Counted from the stretch's first letter, positions 14,724 to 24,210 are shown. The stretch is 45,583 bases of DNA from Gammaproteobacteria bacterium (GCA_028818795.1 JAPPND010000104.1:1-45583); one strand, 5' to 3'. Notes: a model not told the origin generated them from the sequence alone. Translations and numbers: made by a program.

Positions 14724-16210
14724 CGTTGCACTTCCCCATGTTCGGCCTTGAAGAACGCCTCGACACGCTCGACGGAAGTGCCACCGAACCGGCGGTGCTG
14801 GTCGAGGACAACCGGGTCGTGCAAGTCAACGAAGGGGCGCAGCAGGCGGAAATCGCTCTCGGCAGTACGTTGGCAACGGCGAACAGCATTCTTCCGGCGC
14901 TTAACCACTTCAACCGCGATCCGGCGGCGGAACACGAACGCTTGAGCCGGCTTGCCCAGATGGCCTACCGATACACCCCGAGGGTGAGCCCTGCTCCGCC
15001 GGATGCATTGCTCCTTGAGGTGCGTGGCAGCCTGCGCCTGTTCGGCGGCATGAAGGCACTTGTCGACAAGGTCGCCGCCGATTGCCGGCGTTGCGGACAC
15101 GAGCAGAGTTGGGCGGTCGCGACGACGCCCCTGGCCGCCCTGATGCTGGCCCGCGCCGGCATGGGGATCGTCGTCGAACAGCCGGTTCGGACCGCTCTTA
15201 ATGGCGTGCCGCTTGTTCACGGCGACCTTCCGCCGAAGGATCTCGAACGCCTGGCGAACATGGGAATCACCCGGATCGATGAGCTTCTCGGACTGCCCGG
15301 GCGGGAACTCGGCAAACGGTTCGGCCCCGTGTTGCTCGACTATCTCGCCCGCTTGACCGGAGACAAGGCCGACCCTCGTGCTTTCATCGAACCGTCGGAG
15401 CAGTTCCACTCGAGCATTCATCTCCTGGAACCCGTGCGCGGCAAGGACGCCCTGCTGTTTCCAATGCGAAAACTCGCTGCTGAACTTGCGCGTTGGCTCG
15501 CCCGCCGGCATTTCGGCGTCCGGGTGTTGACTTGGACCGTGAAGCCGTTGACAGGGCCGGAGGTCGTGCTGAGCGTCGAATTCGCAAACCCGCGTAGGGA
15601 CGATCAGTCGTTCCTGACCTTAAGCAGGCTGAAACTCGACGGCGCGGACATGCCTGGGGAAGTGATGAGCGTCTCCTTGCGGGCTGACTTCGTCGCGCCG
15701 TTCTCAACTGACCTTGCCGACCTTTGGGGCGTGACCGAGCACAGCTTTCATGCGAGGGGATACCCCTCGCGCTCCCCGGCTGAGGGCTCCCATGCGAGGG
15801 GATACCCCTCGCGCTCCCCGGCTAAGGGCTCCGCGACCCATGCCGAACTCGTGGATCTGCTCGCCGCCAAGCTCGGCAACGATGCGGTTCGGGACTTGCG
15901 CGCTTTGGACGACCATCGCCCGGAATACGCTTGGCGTACCGAACAGGCGCACTGCCGGAAGGCGGTTCGCGCCATCGAAAGCGGAGCCGCGATGGGGCAT
16001 TCCCGGCCCCTATGGCTGCTCGATCCGCCGAAACCCGTAGATGCCGGGCTGTTCGAGTTGGTGTCCGGGCCGGAGCGCATCGAAACCGGCTGGTGGAACT
16101 CCCGTCATCTGGTTCGGGACTACTACGTCGCCCTCTCCAAACACGGCGCAAGGTGCTGGCTGTACCGCGAACAGAACGAGAACTGGTTTCTTCATGGCTA
16201 CTTCTCCTGA
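14711..16210 (+). CDS. imuB: Catalytically inactive Y-family polymerase homologue ImuB
   Basis: A 499-aa DinB-like adaptor of the SOS mutasome. The start at MLWLALHFPMFGLEERLD is the family's usual N-terminus and overlaps imuA by 13 bases. ImuB-typical elements include LLLEVRGSLRLFGG near residue 100, the RVLTWTVKPL little-finger region and a C-terminal tail ending NENWFLHGYFS. The catalytic acidic residues of active Y-family enzymes are not apparent, as expected. Residues 347-374 are an odd in-frame insertion, two 14-residue repeats (HARGYPSRSPAEGS, HARGYPSRSPAKGS) encoded by a palindromic 42-bp DNA repeat. The gene overlaps dnaE2 by 17 bases. Confidence 0.93.
   Translation: MLWLALHFPMFGLEERLDTLDGSATEPAVLVEDNRVVQVNEGAQQAEIALGSTLATANSILPALNHFNRDPAAEHERLSRLAQMAYRYTPRVSPAPPDALLLEVRGSLRLFGGMKALVDKVAADCRRCGHEQSWAVATTPLAALMLARAGMGIVVEQPVRTALNGVPLVHGDLPPKDLERLANMGITRIDELLGLPGRELGKRFGPVLLDYLARLTGDKADPRAFIEPSEQFHSSIHLLEPVRGKDALLFPMRKLAAELARWLARRHFGVRVLTWTVKPLTGPEVVLSVEFANPRRDDQSFLTLSRLKLDGADMPGEVMSVSLRADFVAPFSTDLADLWGVTEHSFHARGYPSRSPAEGSHARGYPSRSPAKGSATHAELVDLLAAKLGNDAVRDLRALDDHRPEYAWRTEQAHCRKAVRAIESGAAMGHSRPLWLLDPPKPVDAGLFELVSGPERIETGWWNSRHLVRDYYVALSKHGARCWLYREQNENWFLHGYFS
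15749..15832. repeat. 42-bp palindromic tandem repeat inside imuB
   Basis: Two copies (15749-15790, 15791-15832) differ by only a base or so, mainly CTGAGG versus CTAAGG. Each contains GCGAGGGG-ATA-CCCCTCGC, a perfect 8-bp stem. The 42-bp period is a multiple of three, so the frame is kept. The 20 bp at 15770-15789 recur exactly in reverse orientation at 45456-45475, showing a dispersed element family. Confidence 0.8.
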
Positions 16211-19200
16211 CAACGCGCCCTGCCAGGGCGGTGGCTATGCCGAACTGCACGCCATCTCGAACTTCAGCTTCCTGCGCGGCGCATCACATCCCGAGGAACT
16301 GGTCCGCACCGCCCAGGCTCTCGGCTACCGGGCTATCGCCATTACCGATGAATGCTCGGTGGCGGGCGTGGTCAAGGCTCACCTTGCAGCCCGCGATCTC
16401 GACATCAAGCTAATCGTCGGCAGCGAGTTCCACCTCTTAAGCGAGTCCGGCGATATTCATCTCGTTCTGCTGGCACCCGACCGACGTGCCTACGGTCAAC
16501 TGTCGGAACTCATCACCTTGGCACGTCGCCGGGCGCCCAAGGGCGACTACGCACTCAGCTTGGAAGATCTGCGCAACAGCGTGGACGGATGCCTCGCGTT
16601 GTGGGTTCCCGGTCAGGGTTCTTTCTCGAACAAACTGTTGATAGGCAATCAAGTCAAGGAATTATTGCCTAATCTTTGGATCGCGCTTGAACTCTTTCTC
16701 GAACGCGATGATCTGGACAAGATCGCCCACGTCCTGACCCTGTCCTCGCGTCTCGGCCTCCCGGTCGTCGCGAGCAACGGTGCCTGCATGCATATTCCCG
16801 AACGGGCGCCGCTGCGCGACGTGCTGACGGCCATCCGGCTCGGGCAATCCGTCGACAAGCTGGGAACCCAAATCGATCAGAACCGCGAACGACACCTGAG
16901 ATCCCTAGCCGGACTGGCCGCGATCTATCCACAGGAGATGCTGGACGAAACCCTGACCGTTGCCGAGCGGTGCACGTTTTCCCTGGACGAACTCCGCTAC
17001 GAATACCCGCGGGAACTGGTGCCGGCGGGACTGACCCCCGCCCGGCACCTGCGGGCGCTGACCGAGACCGGTGCCCTTACCCGCTGGCCTGAAGGCGTGC
17101 CGGCGGATGTCTCGGCGCTCATCGAAAAGGAACTCGAACTCATCAGCGAACTCCGCTACGAGTTCTTCTTCCTCACGGTTCACGACATCGTCCGCTTCGC
17201 CAAGGGGCGCGGCATCCTCTGCCAGGGACGCGGTTCCGCGGCAAACTCGGCAGTCTGCTACTGCCTCGGAATCACGGAAGTGGATCCGGCGCGCATGCAC
17301 CTCTTGTTCGAGCGCTTCGTCTCCAAGGAGCGCAATGAACCCCCGGACATCGACGTCGACTTCGAGCACGAACGCCGCGAGGAGGTCATCCAGTACATCT
17401 ACGGGCACTACGGCCGGCATCGGGCCGCGCTCGCCGCGACACTGATCACCTACCGGCCGCGCAGCGCCATCCGGAACGTCGGCAAGGCGCTCGGCCTCGA
17501 TCTCGACCTCGTCGACCTCTTGGCAAAGTCCATGGCCTGGTGGGACAACCGGTCCGAACTCGATCGGCGTCTCAAGGCGGCGGGTGTCGATCCGAAAGGC
17601 CGCATCGCCCGGCAGTTCCTGTTTCTCGTCAACGAGATACTCACGTTTCCGCGCCACCTTTCCCAGCATGTCGGCGGTTTCGTCATCTCCGCCGGACCGC
17701 TTGCCCAACTGGTGCCGATCGAGAATGCCGCGATGGCCGATCGAACCGTCATCCAGTGGGACAAGGACGACCTCGAAGCCCTGAACCTTCTGAAGGTCGA
17801 CGTGCTTGGGCTGGGCATGCTGACGGCCATCCGCAAAACGCTCACGTTGCTGGGCGATCTGCAACGTCCCGAGGTCGACCTCACGCCGACACGACTTGAC
17901 GAAATACCGCCCGAGGATCCCGGGACCTACGCCATGCTCCATAAGGCGGACAGCCTCGGGGTCTTCCAGGTCGAGTCCCGTGCCCAGATGTCCATGCTGC
18001 CGCGCCTGAAGCCTGCGAACTTCTACGATCTCGTGATCGAGGTCGCCATCGTCCGCCCGGGTCCGATCCAAGGCAACATGGTGCATCCCTACCTGCGCCG
18101 TCGCCAGGGACTGGAACCGGTCGACTACGCCAACGACGCGGTGCGCGAGGTGCTCGAGCGCACGCTTGGCATCCCGATCTTCCAGGAACAGGTGATCGAG
18201 CTGGCCATGGTGGCGGCGGGCTTCACGGCCGGCGAAGCGGATCAGCTTCGTCGCGCCATGGCCGCTTGGCGCCGCCGGGGCGGTCTCGAGCAGTTCGAGG
18301 AGAAACTCATCACCGGCATGCTCGAACGCGGCTTGGACCGCGGCTTCGCGGAGCGGGTGTTCGAGCAGATCAAGGGTTTCGGCGAGTACGGATTTCCGGA
18401 ATCCCACGCCGCGAGCTTCGCCCTCCTGGTCTACGTCTCGGCTTGGCTGAAGTGCCACGAACCCGCAGCCTTCTACTGCGGACTGCTGAACAGCCTGCCG
18501 ATGGGCTTCTACTCGCCGTCGCAGATCGTCCAGGACGCGATCGCCCATGGCCTCGATGTGCTGCCGGCGGATGTGCAGAAGAGCGGTTGGGACTACCGGC
18601 TCGAGCCGCCGGCGAAGCGTGTTCCCGGGTTTCGCAACGCGCAGCCGGCTCTGCGTCTCGGGCTTCGCCAGGTCAAAGGCATGGGCGAGGAAGCCGCCGG
18701 GCGCATCGAGTCCGCGCAACCGTTCACAGACATCGACGACTTGCACAGGCGAAGCGACCTTGACGACAGCGTATTGACGATCCTGGCCCGGGCCGGCGCC
18801 TTGGAAAGCCTGTCCGGTCATCGCTACCAAGCGCATTGGGATGCGGCCGGCGTTGATCATCCCGCAGCGCTTTGGCAAGAAGCACCGGTGGCCTACTCCA
18901 CGTCCGTCGCCCTCGCCGGACCCTCCGAGGGCGATGACATGCTCGCCGACTACCGCTACCTCGGCCTCACCTTAGGTCCGCACCCCATGGCGCTATTGCG
19001 CGACGACGCGGAATTCGACGGTTGCCGCACGGCGAGCGAACTCGCGACCTACCGTCACGAGCAGTTCGTCCATGTGGCCGGCATCGTCACCTGCCGGCAG
19101 CGGCCGAACACCGCGTCCGGCGTGGTGTTCATGACCTTGGAGGACGAAACCGGCGTCAGCAACATCGTGGTTTGGAAGTCCGTACTCGAGCGTTTCCGCG

Positions 19201-19367
19201 CACCGCTCCTGCAGGGTCGCCTTCTCGCCATCAAGGGTGTCGTGGAACGGGAAGGCGCAGTCATCCACGTGGTTGCCGGCCACGTGCGCGATTTGACCCA
19301 TAAGCTCGCCGAACTCTCCTCCGACGACGAATCCACCCCCCAATTCAAATCGAGGAATTTCCACTGA
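16194..19367 (+). CDS. dnaE2: Error-prone DNA polymerase DnaE2
   Basis: A 1057-aa C-family polymerase for damage-induced mutagenesis, of normal length for DnaE2. The N-terminal PHP domain opens AELHAISNFSFLRGASHPEE, and IAITDECSVAGVVKAH follows. The palm has GRGSAANSAVCYCLGIT and the catalytic Asp385/Asp387 in PPDIDVDFEHERREEV. Further on are FPESHAASFALLVYVSAWLK and an OB-fold near residues 960-1030 (VHVAGIVTCRQRPNTASGVV). ATG at 16194 overlaps the imuB stop by 17 bases, and the longer open frame upstream only duplicates imuB sequence. It is the last gene of the LexA-controlled operon and the catalytic subunit of the mutasome. Confidence 0.96.
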   Translation: MATSPDNAPCQGGGYAELHAISNFSFLRGASHPEELVRTAQALGYRAIAITDECSVAGVVKAHLAARDLDIKLIVGSEFHLLSESGDIHLVLLAPDRRAYGQLSELITLARRRAPKGDYALSLEDLRNSVDGCLALWVPGQGSFSNKLLIGNQVKELLPNLWIALELFLERDDLDKIAHVLTLSSRLGLPVVASNGACMHIPERAPLRDVLTAIRLGQSVDKLGTQIDQNRERHLRSLAGLAAIYPQEMLDETLTVAERCTFSLDELRYEYPRELVPAGLTPARHLRALTETGALTRWPEGVPADVSALIEKELELISELRYEFFFLTVHDIVRFAKGRGILCQGRGSAANSAVCYCLGITEVDPARMHLLFERFVSKERNEPPDIDVDFEHERREEVIQYIYGHYGRHRAALAATLITYRPRSAIRNVGKALGLDLDLVDLLAKSMAWWDNRSELDRRLKAAGVDPKGRIARQFLFLVNEILTFPRHLSQHVGGFVISAGPLAQLVPIENAAMADRTVIQWDKDDLEALNLLKVDVLGLGMLTAIRKTLTLLGDLQRPEVDLTPTRLDEIPPEDPGTYAMLHKADSLGVFQVESRAQMSMLPRLKPANFYDLVIEVAIVRPGPIQGNMVHPYLRRRQGLEPVDYANDAVREVLERTLGIPIFQEQVIELAMVAAGFTAGEADQLRRAMAAWRRRGGLEQFEEKLITGMLERGLDRGFAERVFEQIKGFGEYGFPESHAASFALLVYVSAWLKCHEPAAFYCGLLNSLPMGFYSPSQIVQDAIAHGLDVLPADVQKSGWDYRLEPPAKRVPGFRNAQPALRLGLRQVKGMGEEAAGRIESAQPFTDIDDLHRRSDLDDSVLTILARAGALESLSGHRYQAHWDAAGVDHPAALWQEAPVAYSTSVALAGPSEGDDMLADYRYLGLTLGPHPMALLRDDAEFDGCRTASELATYRHEQFVHVAGIVTCRQRPNTASGVVFMTLEDETGVSNIVVWKSVLERFRAPLLQGRLLAIKGVVEREGAVIHVVAGHVRDLTHKLAELSSDDESTPQFKSRNFH

Positions 19368-19443
19368 CCAGTATTAACGCTGGATTCCCAGTTCCCCGCC
19401 GGGTCATCGCCGATGCAATGCTGCCCTTTCGGGCGACAGAGTC

Positions 19444-19554
19444 CTAAAGGCCCACCAGGAAATGAGCAAGAACCGCAACCGCCAACGCCAACAGGGGGGT
19501 GGCCACCGCGGTCACGGCGACGGTCAAGATGGTTTTCAGCGTCTCCAACACCAT
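19444..19554 (-). CDS. Possible 36-aa single-helix membrane peptide
   Basis: An ATG-to-TAG frame of 36 residues, MVLETLKTILTVAVTAVATP then LLALAVAVLAHFLVGL, almost wholly hydrophobic after a short charged N-terminus. This predicts one membrane helix. It follows the 112-aa membrane protein gene on the same strand by 22 bp and could be the last cistron of that operon. The ribosome site is weak; it could also be chance. Confidence 0.4.
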   Translation of the reverse strand: MVLETLKTILTVAVTAVATPLLALAVAVLAHFLVGL

Positions 19555-19576
19555 CGTGCGAGACTAGCACCGTCTC

Positions 19577-19915
19577 CTAGGGTCGCCTAGAGCCCACCAA
19601 CGCCAAGACACCCATCACCGCCAAATAGACCACAACCACCCCGAACGACACCGCCCCGAGGGCAACGAGCGGTGGTCCCGGATCCAAGCCGTCTTCCAGG
19701 AATGCCCTGAAGATCACCACCGCGAATGCCGGTGCTTCATGTTCCCCATCGAAGCGAAACGGGGTCAGCGACCAAGCCAGCACCAGGCAACCGGGCAGGA
19801 ACCGCCAACGGCCCCAGTTCCGCGTCACCAGGTACAGCAGCCATGCCAATCCCAGTCCTGCAACGCCGACCGCGATCCAGGCGATCGCCTCTCCCGTCAC
19901 GGTTCGTGTACCCAA
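19577..19915 (-). CDS. Hypothetical inner-membrane protein
   Basis: A 112-aa protein with hydrophobic segments at about 9-28 (AIAWIAVGVAGLGLAWLLYL), 38-50 and 80-107 (PPLVALGAVSFGVVVVYLAV), predicting three membrane helices. No family is recognised. Its start overlaps the end of ycgN by 19 bases on the same strand, suggesting co-translation in the rnd-ycgN group. Confidence 0.6.
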   Translation of the reverse strand: MGTRTVTGEAIAWIAVGVAGLGLAWLLYLVTRNWGRWRFLPGCLVLAWSLTPFRFDGEHEAPAFAVVIFRAFLEDGLDPGPPLVALGAVSFGVVVVYLAVMGVLALVGSRRP

Positions 19916-20343
19916 CGGACGACGTACTCATCCAACGGCTCGTCCGGATGGACCGCTGACTCCGCAATCACGTTGCCGTAGACGCTGATCCCCGCATCGA
20001 TGACGGTCTGTTTGTCACCTGACACCAATGGATGCCACCAGGCCAGATCACGGCCTTCCGAGAGACGCCGGTACGCGCAGGATCCAGGTAGCCAGTCGTA
20101 GTCGTGCACTGTTTTCGCATCCAGGCGAACGCAGTCGGGAACCAGCCGGTGTCTTTCGGCGTATCGCGTACAGCGGCAGGCATCGAGGTCGAACAGGCGG
20201 CACGCGACCGACGTGGGAAACGCCTCCCCCGTGTCCTCGTCGGCCAGCTTGACCACGCAGCAGCGACCGCAGCCGTCGCATAGGGACTCCCACTCCTCCG
20301 GGCTCAACTCGTCAAGCGTCTTTCGCTGCCAAAACGGCTTCAT
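19897..20343 (-). CDS. ycgN: YcgN/UPF0260 cysteine-cluster protein
   Basis: A 148-aa protein of the YcgN (UPF0260, YkgJ-type zinc/iron-chelating) family. The cysteine signature is CDGCGRCCVVKL at about 22-33, then CRLFDLDACRCTRY, RLVPDCVRLDA and LPGSCAYRRLSEG, the full set expected for metal binding. The family C-terminal motif WWHPLVSGDKQTVIDAGISV is intact. The start MKPFWQRKTLDELSPEEWE matches the family. It is downstream of rnd on the same strand. The function is unproven, although the family is widespread in gammaproteobacteria. Confidence 0.9.
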   Translation of the reverse strand: MKPFWQRKTLDELSPEEWESLCDGCGRCCVVKLADEDTGEAFPTSVACRLFDLDACRCTRYAERHRLVPDCVRLDAKTVHDYDWLPGSCAYRRLSEGRDLAWWHPLVSGDKQTVIDAGISVYGNVIAESAVHPDEPLDEYVVRWVHEP

Positions 20344-20533
20344 TGCGTCCCGCCTGTAAGCCTCCGGTCAGTCGGTCTCACGACCCGGACGAGAGCGCCC
20401 CAAAGTCGACCCGGCGCTTCGCTAAACGCTGTGCGCCGGGTGCGCCGACGGCCCAGCCACACCGAGTAAGCCCACGACCAAACGCCACGGTCGTTCCCGC
20501 TCGTCAGAGCGGGCGCTCCCTTTGGCTTTTGTT

Positions 20534-21622
20534 TCATGCGAGGATTTCGGTGAAGATGTCACCGACGACGCGTCGGCGCCAACCCCGGCGGTAGGGCAGT
20601 GGCAGCTCGCCGTGGCTTCGGAAATAGCGCAAGCCAGCCTCGAGGTCCCGTTTTCGGGCGAGAAGTTCGGGGGCCAATCCCAGTCGATCCGATTCCCGGC
20701 GCCCGGCTTCCCGAAGCGCCCGGACGACATCGCCATCGCGTCGACCCAAAGGGCGGGTTGCCTCGGGTGCGGGTTCTTCGTCTGCCAGCCCCCGGCCGTG
20801 AACGGCGGCCAGGACCTTGCCGTATCGCTTCGCCGTCCGCCGAGGCAGCAGCCTCGCCACGTCGCCGAGATCGAGCCGTTCGCACCGGGCCAGGGCCACG
20901 AGGTGCTCGTCCTTGACGGTGTGGGCCCGGGGTATGTCACGCCGCCGGGCTTCCTGTTCGCGCCAGCGGACCAGGTTTCGTAGCACGATGCGCTCCCGGC
21001 AACCGAGCCGCCATGCGCCCTTCATCGTCTCGAACCACGTGTCCGGCGTGGCAACGGGGGTATCGAGCATCCGCTGCATATCTTCGAGAAACCAATCAAG
21101 GCGTCCGGTGCTGGCCAATCCCTCGCTTTGCCGCTCCCAGATCGACCGCAGATACGCCACGTCCTCACGGGCATAGCTGATCTGTTTTTTCGATAGAGGA
21201 CGTTGCAGCCAGTCGGATCGGGTCTCGTGTTTGCCAAGCTTGAGACCGAGGTACCGCTCCACCAACTTCGCATAGCTGGCGGAGAATTCCGGGGCCAGAA
21301 AGGCGTGGGCCAGTTGGGTGTCCACAAGATTGGCTGGCTGAACGTCGAGGTGAGTCGCCATCACCTCCAGGTCCTCCGAACAACCGTGTATGACCTTCGT
21401 CCTCGACGGGTCGAGCAGCAAGGCCTTGAGCGAGTCGAACGTCGCCCCGGCCTGTGCGTCTACCAGGGCAACGCCGGCTTCGCCCGCTAGCTGGTAGAGC
21501 GCCGGAATGGGGTAGAAGGTCCGTACCCGAATGAACTCGGTATCGATGCCGACGACTTGGCCGAGCGACTGCATGCAGGCACCAAGGTCGGCGTCCGTGG
21601 TAATCAGCTGGGACGGGTGCAC
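20534..21622 (-). CDS. rnd: Ribonuclease D
   Basis: A 362-aa DEDDy 3'-5' exoribonuclease for tRNA 3'-end maturation. The catalytic set is Asp27 and Glu29 (GIDTEFIRVRTF), Asp84/Asp101 (LVDTQLAHAFL) and Tyr150/Asp154 (YAREDVAYL). HRDC-like helical domains follow from about residue 205, including RNLVRWREQEARRRDIPRAH. The start is GTG, 14 bp after the recR stop, so it is probably the distal gene of the dnaX-ybaB-recR operon. The length is typical. Confidence 0.94.
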   Translation of the reverse strand: MHPSQLITTDADLGACMQSLGQVVGIDTEFIRVRTFYPIPALYQLAGEAGVALVDAQAGATFDSLKALLLDPSRTKVIHGCSEDLEVMATHLDVQPANLVDTQLAHAFLAPEFSASYAKLVERYLGLKLGKHETRSDWLQRPLSKKQISYAREDVAYLRSIWERQSEGLASTGRLDWFLEDMQRMLDTPVATPDTWFETMKGAWRLGCRERIVLRNLVRWREQEARRRDIPRAHTVKDEHLVALARCERLDLGDVARLLPRRTAKRYGKVLAAVHGRGLADEEPAPEATRPLGRRDGDVVRALREAGRRESDRLGLAPELLARKRDLEAGLRYFRSHGELPLPYRRGWRRRVVGDIFTEILA

Positions 21623-21636
21623 GGGTTAGACCATTC

Positions 21637-22236
21637 CTAGTCGACGGTTCGCCGGCCCTGCAGCGCGTGGGCGATTGTTCCTCCATCGATGTATTCCAAC
21701 TCGCCGCCGAGAGGAACCCCATGCGCGATCCGAGACACCGTGGCACCGGTGTCCCGCAACGACTCCTTGATGAAGTGGGCGGTGGCCTCTCCCTCCACCG
21801 TCGGGTTCGTCGCCAGGATTACTTCGCGCACGCCGCCGTCGCGCACCCGGTTCGGCAGGTCGATGAGACCGAGTTCGTCGGGGCCTATGCCGTCGATGGG
21901 CGACAGCCGGCCATGCAGGACGTAGTAGCGGCCGCTGAAGCCGCCGGCAAGTTCAATGGCGACGATGTCAGACGGTGACTCCACGATGCAAAGGAGCTGG
22001 CCATCCCGTCTCGGACTGGCGCAGATCGCACACTCCTCGGACTCGGTGAGCGTTCTGCAGGTCCGGCAGCGCTGAACCTTCTCGGCGGCTTCCGTCAAGG
22101 CCGAAGCAAGCGCGACCGCACCGGGGCGGTTGTATTGCAGCAGGTGGAGGGCCGTCCGTGTCGCCGTTTTGGGGCCGACGCCGGGCAGCGCCTGCAACGA
22201 TTCGATCAAACGGTCGATCAAGGGGCTGATCCGCAT
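21637..22236 (-). CDS. recR: Recombination mediator RecR
   Basis: A 199-aa protein of standard RecR length, acting with RecF/RecO to load RecA on gapped DNA. The helix-hairpin-helix is [20 protein letters not shown] at about 14-33. The zinc finger is Cys57, Cys60, Cys69 and Cys72. The Toprim domain spans about 80-175 with [28 protein letters not shown] and [15 protein letters not shown]. It is downstream of ybaB by 37 bp, the classic order dnaX-ybaB-recR. Confidence 0.97.
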   Translation of the reverse strand: MRISPLIDRLIESLQALPGVGPKTATRTALHLLQYNRPGAVALASALTEAAEKVQRCRTCRTLTESEECAICASPRRDGQLLCIVESPSDIVAIELAGGFSGRYYVLHGRLSPIDGIGPDELGLIDLPNRVRDGGVREVILATNPTVEGEATAHFIKESLRDTGATVSRIAHGVPLGGELEYIDGGTIAHALQGRRTVD

Positions 22237-22273
22237 CGGATAGCCTAGCGCGTCTCCCGGGTGTATTCCGGCG

Positions 22274-22603
22274 TCATCCCAGGAGGCTTCCGGGCAAATT
22301 CAACCCCGGCGGCAACCCGAGACCTTGCGCGAGGTCGCTCATCTTCTCCTTCTGCACGGCTTCGACACGTCGTACGGCATCGTTGAAGGCTGCAGCCACG
22401 AGATCCTCAAGCACCGCAAGTTCCTCGGTTGCGGCAAGGGGATCGATTTCAACCCGCAAGGCCTCGAAGCGCCCGTTCAGGGTGACTTTGACCAAGCCCG
22501 CGCCGCTCTCCCCGGTGACCGGGGTCCGCTTCAGGGACTCCTGCAAGTCACCTAGCCGGGATTGCATCTCTCGAGCCTGCTTGAACATGTCGCCGAGGTT
22601 CAC
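22274..22603 (-). CDS. ybaB: YbaB/EbfC nucleoid-associated protein
   Basis: A 109-aa DNA-binding protein of the YbaB/EbfC family. It has the expected [20 protein letters not shown] coiled N-terminus, [20 protein letters not shown] in the central sheet, [14 protein letters not shown] in the C-terminal helix and a Gly/Leu-rich tail. The GTG start overlaps the dnaX stop as GTGA, indicating translational coupling. Confidence 0.95.
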   Translation of the reverse strand: MNLGDMFKQAREMQSRLGDLQESLKRTPVTGESGAGLVKVTLNGRFEALRVEIDPLAATEELAVLEDLVAAAFNDAVRRVEAVQKEKMSDLAQGLGLPPGLNLPGSLLG

Positions 22604-24210
22604 CGGAGCGGCTCCGTTTCCCCGGCGCCATCCGACAACCGGGCCGAATCGAGTGTTCCGCCGAATTCATCGAGCATCGCCCGCACGTTGGGATCCGCCA
22701 TGAGCGTCGCCTCGGCCTTCTCGCGCGTTTCCTTCGCGATGCGCGACTCCCGGGCCATGGGGGTCTCCGTCTCGAGCTGTCCGATCTCGAAGTCCACCCG
22801 AATGTCCCGTCCCGCGTAGCTGGCGACCAACCGTTCGATCTCCACGCGTTGCTTGTCGTTCAGTAGCGATTCGTGGGACTGGTCGAGTCGAATCAACCAC
22901 CGTTCGGCACCGCGATCGGTCAGGTTCGAGTTTTTGAGGATCATCGCCGTTAGGCCCTCGGGCGCCATCGCGGAAACCACGTCCCCCCAGTCGGCCGAGT
23001 CGCGAACCGACTCCGCAGCTGCCAAATCGACGGACCTGGTGTCGTCGATCCGGGCGGTTGGCTCAACCGGGGGCCGGGGTTTGGCTTCGGCGCTCGGTTC
23101 GTCGACCGTGGTCTCCGTGACCTCGTCAGGGCCCGCTGCGCTCCCGACCGTCTCGAAGGAAGCCAACCGTAAGAGCGTCATGTCGAAGCCGATCTTCGGG
23201 TCCGGCGCGAATTCGATGTCGCGTCGCCCCATCAGGGCAATCTGGTAGTAGAGCTGAAGGTCCTCCGCCGAGAACGTCCCCCGAAAACGGGAATAGCCGG
23301 ACGCGGGCGCCGATTCCAGTTCCTCCGCCACGGCAAGATCGTGGAACCCGCGCTGCAATTCATCCAGCACGCCGGCCAGGTCCAGGGAACGCGACGCGAG
23401 GTCGTCGCCGGTGGCGAGCAGGCGGTCGCTGTCGCCGGCGGCCAAGGCGTCGAGCAATGCGCCGATCTCGTCCCGACCGGCAATCCCGAGCATCTCGTTC
23501 ACGCTTTCCGTCGTGATTGCGCCACCCCCATGCGACACGGCTTGATCGGCTATCGACAGCGCATCCCGCATGCTTCCCCTCGCGGCCCGGGCGATGATCG
23601 AGAGCGCGGTCTCTTCGGCCGTGATGTCCTCGGCGGCGAGGATTTTCGCAAGCTGGTCCGTGATGACCTCGGGAAGCATGTTCTTTAGGTTGAACTGCAG
23701 GCATCGCGACAGGACCGTGACGGGGATTTTCTTCGCCTCTGTCGTAGCGAGGAGGAACTTGACGTGTTCGGGCGGCTCCTCGAGCTTCTTCAACAGCGCG
23801 TTGAAGCTGTGGCCGGTGAGCATGTGCACCTCGTCGATGAGATAGACCTTGTAGCGCCCTCGGGCCGGTGCGAGGTCGGCGTTGGCAAGCAACTCCCGGG
23901 TGTGGTCGACGCCTGTTTGCGAGGCGGCATCGACCTCCATCAAGTCCATGAAATGACCTGCGGCGATCTCGCCACAGGACTCGCATTCCCCGCAGGGGGT
24001 CGAGGTGATGCCGGTCTCGCAGTTGAAGCAGGCGGCAAGGATCCGACCCAGCGTCGTTTTGCCGACGCCCCGGGTGCCTGTGAACAAATACGCATGGTGG
24101 AGTCGCTCGCTCTCCAGGGCGTTGGACAGGGCGCGTACAACATGCTCCTGGCCCACGACATCGGCGAACGTGCGCGGGCGGTACTTCCGCGCCAACACCA
24201 TATAACTCAT
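22600..24210 (-). CDS. dnaX: DNA polymerase III subunits gamma/tau
   Basis: A 536-aa clamp-loader ATPase. The start MSYMVLARKYRPRTFADVVG is the family consensus; the longer open frame adds 28 unrelated residues. Walker A is GTRGVGKT at 45-52. The zinc module has CFNC, CGEC and CESC. The DEXX box is YLIDEVHML, and LEEPPEHVKFLLATTEAKKI contains the sensor region. The tau tail ends with DPNVRAMLDEFGGTL. No A6-type slippery heptamer was seen, so gamma by frameshifting is doubtful. The start codon touches the divergent phosphodiesterase gene, so its promoter must lie within that gene. Confidence 0.96.
   Translation of the reverse strand: MSYMVLARKYRPRTFADVVGQEHVVRALSNALESERLHHAYLFTGTRGVGKTTLGRILAACFNCETGITSTPCGECESCGEIAAGHFMDLMEVDAASQTGVDHTRELLANADLAPARGRYKVYLIDEVHMLTGHSFNALLKKLEEPPEHVKFLLATTEAKKIPVTVLSRCLQFNLKNMLPEVITDQLAKILAAEDITAEETALSIIARAARGSMRDALSIADQAVSHGGGAITTESVNEMLGIAGRDEIGALLDALAAGDSDRLLATGDDLASRSLDLAGVLDELQRGFHDLAVAEELESAPASGYSRFRGTFSAEDLQLYYQIALMGRRDIEFAPDPKIGFDMTLLRLASFETVGSAAGPDEVTETTVDEPSAEAKPRPPVEPTARIDDTRSVDLAAAESVRDSADWGDVVSAMAPEGLTAMILKNSNLTDRGAERWLIRLDQSHESLLNDKQRVEIERLVASYAGRDIRVDFEIGQLETETPMARESRIAKETREKAEATLMADPNVRAMLDEFGGTLDSARLSDGAGETEPLR

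Noticed and set aside
16905-18878. 657-codon open frame on the minus strand opposite dnaE2
   Set aside because: Antisense shadow of a well-conserved polymerase in GC-rich DNA; no motif and no ribosome site.
20497-20515. CCCGCTC/GAGCGGG hairpin as the rnd terminator
   Set aside because: It has a short stem and no T-run in the direction of rnd transcription; too weak to call.
20340-20537. 65-codon minus-strand frame between ycgN and rnd
   Set aside because: It has Arg-rich random-looking translation and no ribosome site, and fills an ordinary 190-bp gap.
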